A stretch of 48,409 nucleotides of DNA. It comes from Didymodactylos carnosus. Lineage: Eukaryota; Rotifera; Eurotatoria; Philodinida; Philodinidae. This document shows positions 14,237 through 27,100 of the stretch, piece after piece. The notes under the pieces are model-generated. The model did no database searches. It saw only the letters and a list, made by a program, of their open reading frames with translations, and was not told the origin of the DNA. Position 1 is the first letter of the stretch; each line of letters opens with the position of its first letter. Both the position numbers and the translations under genes were made by a program. The stretch is from assembly GCA_905250885.1 (NCBI GenBank), contig CAJNOQ010000516.1, positions 1 through 48,409 on the forward strand, read 5' to 3'.

Positions 14237-17200
14237 TTAAGCAGCTGGAGCGGGTGGTGCTGATGGAGTAATTTGTATTAAATCACCATGAACACGAAAA
14301 CGATACACGCATGTATAATTTGGATTACCCCAATTTGATGTTACTTGAATTTCAATATATTCACACGTTGGAACGGGACTAATCTACAAAAAGAAGCAAG
14401 AGTCATAATAAATATTACACTTGTTCCGGAATACATGAAGCATGTTTCTAAAATACAATCAAGTATTTTTTCGACAAAAAACAACTTTTTTTGAATTTGT
14501 ATTATAAATGTTCGGTGGTACCAAGAAAGTATCAACAAATCACGCATCTCTACATTCTAAGATCGATTGCCTTTTATTGTATTTCGAACTTACTTGAGGT
14601 TTGAATCGCTGCAGAGCTGGACCATTTTCAGTGTCATAATAATAGCGTCCAAGAACAGTCCCTTCTTTATCATGTTTATCACGAAGTGCCTAAAAACCAA
14701 ATTCGAAAATATGTTAATTAATATTTTATTTAATCAAAACAAAAAACTTACATAAATGGTAAAATTTTTCGGCGCACTATTAACATGACCAACAATTGAT
14801 ATTCGTTTTGATAAATGTTCAAGTACAAATTCTGTTGGTACAACTGGTACAGCTAATTTAATAACAATACTTCCTTGATCACCTTTGAATGGAAAACATT
14901 GACCAGGAAGACGACCAGGCTAAATGAAAATTTAATATATTCTAGTAATGTTTTTGAACGATTTTTTTTTCTTTTCAACTTACTCGAAGCATGATATCTG
15001 GTTGTTTTGACATATGTGCCACTGGTATACCAAGAAATTTGACAACGTTTTGCCGTGGTTCATCGGCATATTCTGTACAACGAGTATCAACAACTTTTGC
15101 TCCTAAAACGAATAAAAGTACATTAGTAGTTCTTAGCCTATACAAAACAAGACACTATTTACCATTTGATTCCAAAGCATAATCCGGTTCACCAATCTCA
15201 TCAGCCGAATAGTCATCTAGCATTTGTCGAACCATCTATTCAAAAGAAAAAGAATCGATTAGATATCTCAATTTAACAGTAGGAAACGTTTCTACGAATA
15301 GCTCACAAACCACAGTTTTACACAGATGTTATCCACTCAAACAAAAAGACTTTTTTCTTAGATTATGTCAAGAAAAATTCAGAATCAGGAAATAAACTAA
15401 ACTTCGCGGCAATATATCAAAAAAACGATAAAATTAAATGCTAATTAAGTAAAACACAATACGAGGTGTGAGAGACTAGTCGTGCCCTCCAGCTATTTTG
15501 ATAAGTTTAGCACTTCGATTAGCAATTACTTGCGCAGTATCAATGTACAGAACAGTCACGAACATTTTTCATTAAATATAAAATATTTACCTCCTCGAGT
15601 TCTTTCTCTTGTGTCTGAGTTAAAACATGACGTCTAAACAAGTGAAAATAAATAATAAATAAACTGACAACTGAGCAATTTTTGGGGAAATTGACTTACG
15701 GTCCCAAAACTTTTTCTCGTTCCTTTTTCAAATCTTCAATGACAGTATTCATTTTTTTCAAACCGGCATCACAATATTGTTTTGCATTATCAGTTGTTGA
15801 GTCGTAAACATCGGCTACTTTTCCTTTCACCTCCCCAACAGATGTTTTCAATAATTTTTTTCCACTATAATAAACATCTTCTAAGCTACTATAAATGGAG
15901 TCTCTCAGATCATTTGCTGTTCGACTTCCACGACGTATGCCATGCTTTACCCGATCGTAGGTATTATGACGGGCAAAATTATATGTATTATTTGTCAGTG
16001 ACGATGTAAAGTTCTAAACAGAAAACATACAAACTACTGATAAAAGAAGGATGATACACTTACCTTCACTCCGGAACATAAAGCATATGGAAGTGATTGT
16101 GGATAATGTTCAACGCGTCTGCAGACTAACCATGGTACTAAACGAAGAAAAATAAATGATATACGATAGTTTTAACGTTGGTCACTCAAAATACTTACCA
16201 GCATATAAAGCAAGTAATAGAATGAGAGGTATTAATAACCAAAATGGTAACGATCCAATGGCATGAAATATACTTTTAAAAAAATCCATTGGTGAATGAA
16301 TTATATTTCTAAAATAACGTTTCACTTTTCCTACTAAAGTACCATCGTTTTCCCGATCATCATAATCGTGATCACGATCATCTCGATATTTGTGAGATGA
16401 TTGTTGTTCTTGCTGTTGATATCGTTTATTTCTGTCGTATTCGCTAGTGCTGTAGTCTGCTTCTTGTTGTTGAGAATACTTTTGTTGTTGTCGTTGTCGT
16501 ACTTCATTTTCCTCATTTTCACGTGGTGTACTATGCACCGGTCTTGAACGTAAATTATATCCTGTCGATGACGAGCCGACTGTATTTCGACTATTACTCG
16601 TTGATGATTGAGACGATGTACGAGTATAACGTGAACCACCGGTTGTTTGATGTTGCTCATTGTCGAATAAATCAGATTGTTGTGGTTGCTGTTGATTTTG
16701 CTGATGGGATTTACCAGAAACGAATGCTGAAAAACGATCAGCAATTTGAGTACGAACATTTGACATGAATCGTTGAGGTGACGAAAAAGCACCACTACCG
16801 CCATTAATACCATTTTCTAAATGAAAAAGACCGAATTGTCAGAGATCACTCTTGATACTCGATTAACTTCTCTTAATATTACCTCCATGTAAATTACGTC
16901 GAGCCATCACCGGCACTTCATATGTTCCATTTTGAGTTACTGGCATATACGATACACTAAAGTTAAAAGTCAACATTAATTTCAGGAGTAGAATTTCCTA
17001 CTGTAATATTCAAGGACAATGATAGAAAGAGTGATCTTTTTTACGATTTAAGAATGCAGTTAAAAAGCTTGTATTACTTACGAATGAGCGTATGTGTATG
17101 TTGTTTGAGGTAAACCACTAAAAAATTAACAATCAATAAAATATCTTTGAACTACAATACACAAGAATTACATACTCAGTTGGAGATCTTGTTTTTTCTA

Positions 17201-17393
17201 AAACTTCATTAACATTCATTGTTGGTCCAGTACGTGTTGATCTTAAATCTGTTCTCATTTCTGTTTCAATATACATTGGACGACGTGGTGTTGTCGTTAT
17301 GGTTGACGACGACGATCGGGACGTTGTTGAGCGTTGAACGCTGCCTACTTCGACTAGATCATCTTCATCAATTATATCGTTATCTTTTATCAT
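14237..17393 (-). CDS. SUN: SUN-domain protein (LINC complex, inner nuclear membrane)
   Basis: Exons in coding order: 17393-17176, 17117-17082, 16956-16883, 16816-16199, 16137-16064, 16013-15700, 15633-15591, 15235-15163, 15102-14984, 14919-14752, 14689-14594, 14383-14237. This gives 659 residues and a stop, with every junction phase-consistent and nearly all donors GTAAGT-like. Order of parts: a Ser/Gln-rich nucleoplasmic region, a membrane helix at about 300-317 ([17 protein letters not shown]), a predicted helical luminal linker, and a C-terminal SUN domain at about 477-645 ([36 protein letters not shown]). Family knowledge: SUN proteins trimerise and bind KASH peptides to couple nucleus and cytoskeleton. 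C492 sits where SUN1/2 have the KASH-bonding cysteine, and C531 and C636 match the intramolecular pair. The C terminus extends past RFRVHG with a Pro/Ala tail. The start is the first ATG in a good context. Confidence 0.93.
15480..15568 (-). other. Small open frame (29 codons) in a SUN intron
   Basis: This lies in the 355 bp SUN intron 15236-15590, which is long for this gene. On the coding strand, an ATG at 15566-15568 opens 29 codons that read like real protein ([21 protein letters not shown]) before a TAG. No clear acceptor precedes it, so it may be chance, an alternative exon or an exon relict. Confidence 0.2.
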
Positions 17394-20300
17394 TGTGCTC
17401 AAGCTTTTTTGCCTTTAAAAGAGATGCTAAATGTTCACTCACACAAGAATAGATTTGAATCTAAAATGTAAAAATACGAATACAATAGTCGAGGTGAAAG
17501 TCTCAAAAAGCCAATTAATAATAAGAAAGAAAAATGATTATACTAGAGCATTTAACGAAAAAGGATGAAAATGAAATGTTCCTACTGAGAGGTAAAAGAA
17601 AAGAAGAAAGATGCAGACTATTTAGGATTTCACAAAAAAAAGTTAAGTGTCTAAAGATGATCATAATTCTATTAAAACCGCGTGTGTTAATTTGTAACTG
17701 TTCAAATCATGAGAGAAATAAATCTTACTCACAAATATATTTTTCCATAGCATCAGACGGAATTCAACGTGAAAAAAGTGAGAATAAGTAGGAAAAACCG
17801 CAGTGTATCTTCAAAGAATAAAGGTGTACATCGAATTGGTGAACACGACAGACGTTTTTCTTTCTAAAAAGTGGCATAATTCAAATAAAAACGAACACTA
17901 GACGGAACGCAGCTTTTCTAAGTTGATAATACTTACTCTCTTGTGTACAACGGTATGTATTTGCTTGGCATTACTACAAGCCAAAATACATCATTTTTTC
18001 CTTTCACTATTCAATTCAGTGTGACTCATAGAATTTTCAATGAATCATTAATAACTAGCTACTTTCAAAATTCTTTCGACAAAAAGAAAAACTATATAAG
18101 TCACACAAAATTATTGAGTATTTTTTCTTCTTTTTTGTGTATATAGAAAGACGATATGATAATCTGATCTAATTGAATAAACACACGAAATCAAATTCAT
18201 CTTTTTTCAAATCATAGACACTGACCTCTATTGCAATAAACCATGACTGTTCAATGTATTATATGTTCAGGAGTTCAAAAGACGATAGAATGAAAGGAAA
18301 TAAATTTTATGCGCTATTCCCCCTCCCCCATCAAGTTCAAGGTTCTCGTTGCGTGTTTTTCTTCGTTAGTTCTTTGTTTCGAGAGTGCTTCTAAACAGCC
18401 TCGTCCAACAAGGACGTCGTCGTATTCGAATACATCACATTACTCTATAGACTATGTTAAGAATAAGAAAAAAAAGGAAAAGAAAACGAAGAAAAATGGT
18501 AGAATATGTATGAAGGTAACAGAAATATTCATCTCGATAAAATTGGACATATGTCTATAATTCACATTCTCATCATTATTAATATGAACTGACAGTAATT
18601 ATAGAGAGAAGATGAGAACGATTGAAAAATAAATAAGAAAAGGCGTAAAATGAATTCGAATCGCTATTTTGTCTAAGAAGGTTCAATCCACTCTAAAAAT
18701 TTTACCTGTACTTTTACTACTATAGAAGATGATCGGATTTGTTCTATCTTTTTTTTATTGTTAGAAATGTTTTATTCAGACTAAAAAAGCTCTCTCCTTA
18801 TACCCACAACATCCATCGTTTGTTTAAGCGTGTGTCTATCATCACAAGAACACGAAACAGGTGGTGTGTGTTGTACATCATTACAATTGCATACAGAGAC
18901 AAGTTTAGGCATCGTAGTTCTATCGATGAAACATACTTCTTAATCAAAGGTGTAGTGGATCCCCACAATCTTCAGTTCGAGAAAAGGTTAATTGAACATT
19001 ACTCTCGTTTTAAAATAGGTGATAGATCAATCTTTTAAAAAACATGATCAATTGGTTCATACAACACATCACTTCACTTTCTATTGTTTATGTTTTTCCT
19101 TTTATCTTCGATGCGAGAAAACTAAAATCGTCATAACTATTCAGATCTATACAGTTTACTCCGTTGATTGATACTTCATTCATCGCTTTTGGACAGTTAA
19201 ACTTGCATTGACTATGATTCTCGAACAAAAGTGTTCCAGCAAAAATGTCTAACTACTTTAGCTGATGTATCGATCAATATTCAATCAAAACTTATTTTCA
19301 TGACAAAACCCGGTCTGATTTTGGCTGCCTCTCAAACAGAATAAATAAAACGAGAAGAATATATTGAGACAACTAATATTTGCAAGAAAAATAAGAAAGT
19401 CTGAAAATCACAACATACTGGGTTAGTTAAGAAGCTTTGCATTTAACAGAAAACATTTAAAAGTCAGTTGGTTCGAATGACCTGACAATTTCATATCCAG
19501 AGATATACGCCCAATTCTTAACCAACTCAATAAAAGATGGTTTGTTAAAGTACATAAGAAGTTCGCTTTTTAGTCTTAAATTTCGATAATACTACAAAAA
19601 TGATCTTTCTTTCACTAAATCATAAGTATCGATAATGAAACAATTTTCTAAGATGTAAAAACAGAATGTTCTGATTTGAAAAGAGCACTTTAGCAGATCT
19701 CTCTCTATTCTGTTTTGTAAAAGAATTGCACTAAAACAGAAGTGCTGCGGTCAATTTTAGACCATCTGAGTATATTACTGAATATATAGTCAATTCTTTC
19801 TCTTTTAAAAAGTCCACAGGCATCTGATTCAATCTTGGTCTATAGTGCAATGAAGAAGTTCAGAAAAAAAGTAATCCTTAGCGGGATCGATATCTCTATA
19901 TGCTATTTATAGTCTACTAAAATGAATAGATCATAACTATTTTGATTGTTTTCGACTTGAGTACATCGTTATGTATGTGTATTCGTATGATTGTGTCAAT
20001 CGACAAAAAATGCCGGAGTGTGAGGTGACAACATTTTTCAAGCTGTCACTCTCTCATTCATGTTTACTTATTCTTGTTTTTGAATGCGAGGAGAATAGAG
20101 GAAAAGTATATTCATTTAATAAAATAACAGACACATTAAGGCAGTATATAATCTCATCAAAACTACTGGAATACTACTGTCCGATCTCGAAAGGCTCAGT
20201 ATCTACGAGACAAAACAGAACGATACGTCATTATATTTCCGAGTATATCATCATGTCTATAGAGGTTTTTTTGCTTAACGGCTTACCCACCTAACTCTAT

Positions 20301-21179
20301 TATCGTAGCAAAGTTCCAACACGTCTAGAACTACCTTAAGTTGGAAGAGAAAAGTCAAGGGAATGCTATGAAACGTTTCCACTCTTTATATAGTTTTCCC
20401 TGAAAAGTGTGAGAAAAATACAACTACACACTTTTAGAAATATCATAAAAAAACAGAAAATAAAACCTCATTTAATCTTTGCTTACTCTGAAATTTACAT
20501 TGGGTGAAGTAGCTGTACGACAAAGTCTAAAAAAGTGCAAGAAACAAGCACATTTTTCCACATTCGGCCATTGCTTCTTCTGCTGTACAATAAATGTCTG
20601 TTGACCACATAACTTCTGGAAAACATTCGTGTTCCTTAGTTAATCATCGAAACAACCACAAAGCGAATAGGAAACAGAGACTTAAACCTCTAAATTAATG
20701 AAAACATTTTACTTTTCACGATCGTGAAATATAGTTCCAATTATTACACCAGCTAAGAAATCTTTTCTCATTTGAGATGATGACTTAGAGTGTTAACCAG
20801 TATGAAGCAGTGACGCGTCTAACGTGAGTTCTTTCATGACATCTATACCAATGGAAAAATGAATGATAGTTTTTTACATTCGTTCGATACCTTAAGTTTT
20901 AATTGCTTTGAAAAAACGAGCTTAAGCTAAATTTTCGAATTTTAGATGTCGCTTTTGTCGGTCAAGTAACACTTTCAGATGTGCTAGCATTTCTCTCTTC
21001 TTTTTATGTTGTTGGAATAACAAACCAAATTAATTAGTCAACATAGTCACGTGACTGAAGATAAAAAAATTGAAAAATTTGAATAAATTATAATCAAATT
21101 TAAAACAATTGTTTTAGCATTAAAGATAGAAGAGCAATTTTTAAAAAAGAATTATTGTAACAGGAGAAATATATATGAC
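17394..21179. other. Divergent intergenic region with possible SUN 5' UTR exons
   Basis: The SUN gene leaves to the left and the KDM2 gene to the right, so promoters of both should lie here. For SUN, an acceptor-like TTTTAG ends at about 17462, about 70 bases before the ATG, and a strong donor (GTAAGTATT on the minus strand) lies at 17931-17936. This suggests at least one non-coding 5' exon, or a trans-splice acceptor. The rest (about 18000-21100) shows no protein I can support; the open frames at 18309, 18739 and 19971 look random. Confidence 0.35.
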
Positions 21180-21183
21180 ATGA
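21175..21183 (+). promoter_or_regulatory. Two-codon upstream ORF overlapping the KDM2 start
   Basis: ATGACATGA: the upstream ATG, one Thr codon and TGA, with the stop overlapping the KDM2 ATG at 21180-21182. Such stop-start overlaps can dampen translation or force reinitiation. Whether the transcript includes it depends on the real 5' end. Confidence 0.35.
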
Positions 21184-24100
21184 CAAGTGAAGGTCGAAAA
21201 CTCGTAAGTCCTAATTAATATTTGTCCTACATCGCACGCTGGAATAAAATAGTATGATCTAACTAAATTATCACTGAATTTTCACCGATGGAAATGGTCT
21301 GTTCCAGGAAGAAGTGTGTAAAAATGTGCATAATAGATTCATTTTGCAGTAACTCTTTCTCTCTAAGATTATATTGAATGTAATTCTGTACATATTTGAG
21401 ACTCTAGTTTAAGTTGAAAGAGGAATTTTGCTGTTTAAACAAAGATGAGCTTATAGAAGAACGATTCTCGTGTTCGAATGTGAAAAGGTTAATTTGTAAA
21501 TAACGTATAAAAATGTATAGACTAGATATCCATAGTGGAAGAAGGAGAAGAAACAAGAACAAATATAAAAGAAAAGAAAAACACAAAAACCACAAAAAAA
21601 GCATTGGTGGTTTAGTTATTTCAAAAAAGAATAAATAAATAGTTCTTTTTGGAAATTGTCAGATATCCACTAGTTTTATTTTTTAAAATTATGATTAATA
21701 CAGTTCAAAGATAGTTTACATCTTCTATTGATTAGCATTCAGCTATCATTGCAATCATTTACTTATTTACATATTTCAAGCTTGATCGGACAAATGAATA
21801 TTTGATGATAAACGATTAAAATTATCAAAAAAAAAATTTTGAAAATCCATTGATTTCCAAAACTATACTGCTGAATGTTTTATATGTTTCTCAATATCTT
21901 CTCGATCAATTCAACATGAAAATATTTTGTTCGAAAAAGATACTTAACAGTAAATAATAGCTATTATTAATGGAGTATCACGATTCATCAGTACGATATT
22001 TTTGCTTATTCTTTATTCTAAAGAATAAAATGAAAACTTTAGGAAAAAAACAAATTTTGTCGCATTTCAGACTTGTCTGACGACTGTTGATTTTTTCATG
22101 AGACATTTAGCATTCACTCGTTATTGACGCTATATAGTCAGTAAAGATTAGAAAAACGAAAGAAAGAAAAGAATAAAAAACTAATAGAAACCACTGCGAC
22201 ACATACGGTTTCACTCTAGAGATAAATTTTGTCAACAAATATTTTCGGCAAAATTCATCATTATAGATAGACAACGTTTGCAAAGCTAACGTATTAGAAT
22301 GTAAACGATTATTTTGAGAGATTCTGTTTTCACCGGTACGAAAAAAGAGAAGATCGGAAAGACATTCATTCGTTTTTTGAAAATATTTAGATATTGTCAT
22401 ATTTTTTCATCTAAATATAAATAGTTGTTTGTAAGAGAGAAAAAGAGGCTACAATGTTTATTTATTTGTTTTTAGCGTTCTCGAGTTCCCAAGACGTACA
22501 CGGATGATGTTGTGTGTACAGATGTTTTCGAAGATGTTCAAAAATGGAGTATTGAACAGAAATTATCATCAATCGATAATTATAAAGGAAAATTTGTTGA
22601 AGAGTTGACATCGGATGGTAGGGAAAAGAAAAACTATACAATCAAGAGATATGTTATGATTTCAAGCTTTTTTTTTCTTCTAGAATTTAATTTATCTTAT
22701 ATTCAACGAACAGGTTTCGTAAATCCTGTTATTATTAAAAATCATCGTGGACTTGGTTTAAGAATGCCAAGTGAAAATTTTAGTTTAAATGATGTTAGAT
22801 CATGTGTAGGTAGTCAACGTGTTATCGATGTTATGGATGTTGAAACACAAGAACCATTAACAATGACAATGAAAGAATGGTGTACATATTATAGTGATGA
22901 AACAGCAAAATCAAATCGTTTATTAAATGTCATTTCACTTGAATTTAGTCATACGAAATTAGAGAATTATGTTGAATCACCTGAACTTGTACGAGTAGAA
23001 AAGACGTTTATTTATTTATTTATTTATTACTATTTTTACATTATAATAGGTACGCCAAATGGATTGGATATCGACTGCCTGGCCATCTTATTGGCTCGAA
23101 GTACAAGAATATCAAAATGATTTGAAACATATGTATTATCCCAAAACGAGAAAGTATGCTAAAATTTATTTTTATTCTAATAACTCGATTGAAAAATATT
23201 TTTCTTTTTTCAGGTATGCACTGATGAGTGTTAAAGGATGTTTTACAGATTTTCATATTGATATGGGTAAGTTTTTTTATTTTTTGAACTAGTTTCGAGT
23301 TATTGTTGTATTGAAAGAAGGGCGTAAAACATTATTACGTAAACATAATAAACATGTCTAGATTATTTGCTATTTTAAATTAGTTCAATTAATCTTATTT
23401 CTAGGTGGATCATCTGTATGGTATCATGTTTTAAAAGGAAAAAAAGTAATATTATTCTGAAAATATTTCAATTTTAATTCCTATGTATTTTTAATTTCAG
23501 TTCTTTTGGTTAATTCCTCCGACTGATCAACATTTACGTTTATACGAAGAATGGACGTTATCAGGAAGACAAAATGAATATTTTTTTGCTGATTTATGCT
23601 GTTTGGATGAATGTCAATTAATAATTTTGGAACCGGGATGGACTTTCTTTCTTCCATCAGGTATTTTATTTTTTGTACTTGAAATACGTTCGTTTTTATA
23701 CTATAATCATAAATTTTCTTTTAGGTTGGATTCATGGTGTTTATACACCAGAAGATTCTCTTGTATTTGGTGGAAATTTTTTGAATTCTTATCGAATACC
23801 AATGCAAATTAAAATATGGAATATGGAAAGAAAAATTCGAGTAAGTTTAGATCTATATTAACAATCGAAATTGAGATGAATTGTTATTCATTGTTTAGGT
23901 ACCAGAGAAATATCGTTATCCCTATTTTCTTGAGAGTATGTGGTATGTGATTGAACGATATGTACATTGTTTAACCGGTGTAACACATATTGAAGATGAT
24001 TGGTACGTTTATCTATCATTTCATTGTGAATTGTAAATAGTGATAAACATTTTTGTTTTCAGTTTGGAACATGCCACACAAGAATCAACAACATCTGAAA

Positions 24101-27100
24101 TATCAGTGACAACTTCACCAGGTATATATGATCCATTATTTCTGTTGCTACATTTCTTATTGATGGATGACTGAATCATTTAATATCTATTACTGAAGGC
24201 GATCATAGACTCTAAAAATAGTAAGTGATATTTTATAAGAAAATATGTCCAATTGTCACTCTAAGAATTCGATAGAATATATGGTAAACAGTAATGAAAA
24301 TCGTTATACTAATCTCAAACATAATATCTTTTACTGCTGCCGTTAAACAATTATTGAATGAGGACTATATTATCTTCTTATAGTCGAAAAATGATCCATT
24401 TCGATTCAATCGATCAAATATATACGTTTGTAGAGAAATGTCTTCGTTGCAGTTTAATTCGACAGTCAAGAATTTGAGGTACCATAAAATGGAACGAAAA
24501 AAAACTTTAATCGATTAAAAATGAGTCCATTTAAAACAGAAAAATAATATTATCGTAACGATGTCAGTTAAGTAACATTATAGTACAGTTTAGTTTTACT
24601 GTTTACAATATATATTAGGAAAATTATCGGGCATCATATGATGACGTTCTCCGACTAGTGCATGTAAACATTAACTTCTATTCTTTAAACTATTAATACG
24701 TTTTTTTATGGTTTGAGTAGGATAAATAGAATAATTATTTTGTTTTATGTCTTTCTAATAGCCGTTATTTAATTCTTTTTATGAAAACAAAATATATGAC
24801 TAAAAGTAGAGATCTTCATTTGAAGAAGTCAAGTATCTCCTTTATATAGCAGTCGTTTAGTTTACTATGATTGTTGAATATTTATTTAAACATCAAAGAT
24901 GTAAACGATTTTTTTTTCTTTTTTCTTTGAGATCTTTTTCTTAATAGTACAAAAAGAAAGGAAAAGATGATGATTTTAGCGGTAAGACGAAAAAGGATAT
25001 TGTGTGGATGGATGTAGTGTTCTCTTTTCTACCACTATAACAATCGACAAAAAATTGACTATTTGTTTCTTTAATGATTGGACCTTGTATTAAGTTATCA
25101 TTATTTTTTATTTCTAAAGTTTTCCGGTTTTTCTTTCATCTACCTTTTCTTTCTTAAAAAAAAAGAAAGAAATTATTTAAAAAAAGCGTCATAATTTGAT
25201 TGTTACATGGATTAGAAAAGAATATTTCTTTTTCATGTTGTGTTAATAGATAAAACGAAATTAAGAGCCATTTAAATAAAGAGTTCTATGTGTTGCTCAA
25301 TCGGTGTTTAAGTTTCTTGGTCAAAATTTTAGTGAGGGTACAGGCAGCATATCTAGGAAGATTTCCAAGATTTTTTCACTCAAGAGTACTTTCTGTTGGC
25401 CGTTTCTCTTAAAAGCCCTAAAAATTGCTAAAATCTATAGAAATTTGCATTTTTGTACGCGTCATATCTTGATCTAGAAAGTCGATCAAAAATTCATATT
25501 TGCAGCATAGGCAGTTGAGGTCGAATACTATCTGCACCCAAATCCCGACGAAATGACGAAAAACGAACATCATAAAATATAATCTTGTCATATATAAAAT
25601 GAAACCTGGAGATTTAGAGAGTCCAGATATACATGTGCCGATATCGCACAGCACATGTGCGAGCTTATGCCGTTGAAAAATGCTTGTTTACGTTGAACAA
25701 ATGATAGAACAATCGATACATGTTTTATTATAATACCATAGATGTTGATTTAGATGAGGAATATAGGAGTCAAATGAATCAAATGAAACAATTTTTAATT
25801 GTTCTACGTTATTATACTTCCTCTTGTAATACTATATGTAATAAGTCAAGTGCATCAACTATTCAACCGAGAAAATTGTAAAAGCATGCTTCTATCAACA
25901 GATGAACTATCCTTGTACTTTCGAATAATCGTCGTTGTTTAAGTAGTATGTCAGACGTCTGCGAATGTGACACCGGCGAAAAAGTAAGAATGAATCTTAC
26001 TGAACTTAAATTAGAAGATCTGCGGGTCAAATTAGAGATTGATTGAACTGGATGGATTAGAAATGAGCTTGAAATTCTGCAAAATGAAGAACTTAGTAAC
26101 AGAACTGATCGTGCAAGAAATTAATTAAATACTGCACAACAACAAGATAAACTTTGGCAACAATATGCTTTGATGAGAAAACGAGGAGAAAAAGAAGAAC
26201 TTTTAATAACTGTACAATTGGAACTTGAAAAACAATTTGAAGATAATCTGATACAGTACAAACAGCATTTCATTGTTGATCCTTGTAGTTTATCTAATTT
26301 AATTAGTATAAACTACAGAGATGTTAAAATATTATCAATCATCATACGCTTTTCCAATCACAAATAGAAAAAAACCGAAAAGAAATTGCAAGAAATGATA
26401 TTGAAGGATCAGCAAGGGATATTGCCATTGGAGAGAAGATTTTTAAAAAAGCAACAGCACGAATGTTTTACAGCAGTATCTGCTTTTACACAACAGAGAA
26501 GTTCAGATGAAGAAGATAATTTGACGTTAGAAGAAATTAGAGAAAAATTTGAACTACAAAAAAAAGCACATATCAGCATGCGACATGAATCTTTCAGAAC
26601 TGAATTAGGATACGATTCGTTTCTAAATGAAAACAATTGACTTGTACTTGTTTTACGCAATCCCGTTATTACAAATACATTCGAATGGCAAGCCACGCCT
26701 ATATCTATGGTTCCAATGGCTGGAACTTTAACTACAACAACATTTCAAACGGTGAGCGAAGACATTTGAACTATTAGATCAAAGTCTCTCATATATTGTT
26801 GAACCATTTGACTCTCGTTAACACAGTAATCGACGGCATACTACATCAATCAGCCACCGAAAAGATCGCCGTTAATCAACACACAACTTCGAGACAAAAA
26901 GCAAAAAGAATATGAGAGGATACGGCATGGCACGTATGCAATTATTTGAAAAATACACCAAACAAATATATCTTCAACAAGTGCTACTCAATCAACGATA
27001 ACAACAGTGCCAAATCAATCGTCCATTACGAAGCATATGATCTATTTTGATCAACAAGGATGGTGACTTCGTGCCAGACGTCCAGTAAAACAATTTGGAC

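Noticed and set aside
16334-16813. 159-codon minus-strand frame overlapping a SUN exon
   Set aside because: Shadow frame of the genuine exon 16199-16816, which is phase-consistent with its neighbours.
18670-18700. GGTTCAATCC, like the B box of a tRNA gene
   Set aside because: The flanking bases do not form a T-arm stem and no A box or acceptor stem could be found nearby.
18739-19038. 99-codon open frame in the SUN-KDM2 spacer
   Set aside because: No recognisable motif, a non-ATG-like context and random composition; flanking sequence gives no exon signals.
19971-20294. 107-codon open frame in the same spacer
   Set aside because: No family resemblance and no splice or polyadenylation context; could not be supported as a gene.
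25625-25665. Short palindromes CGATATCG and GCACATGTGC in KDM2 intron 10
   Set aside because: They are only 8-10 bp long and not paired with any other feature; expected by chance at this scale.
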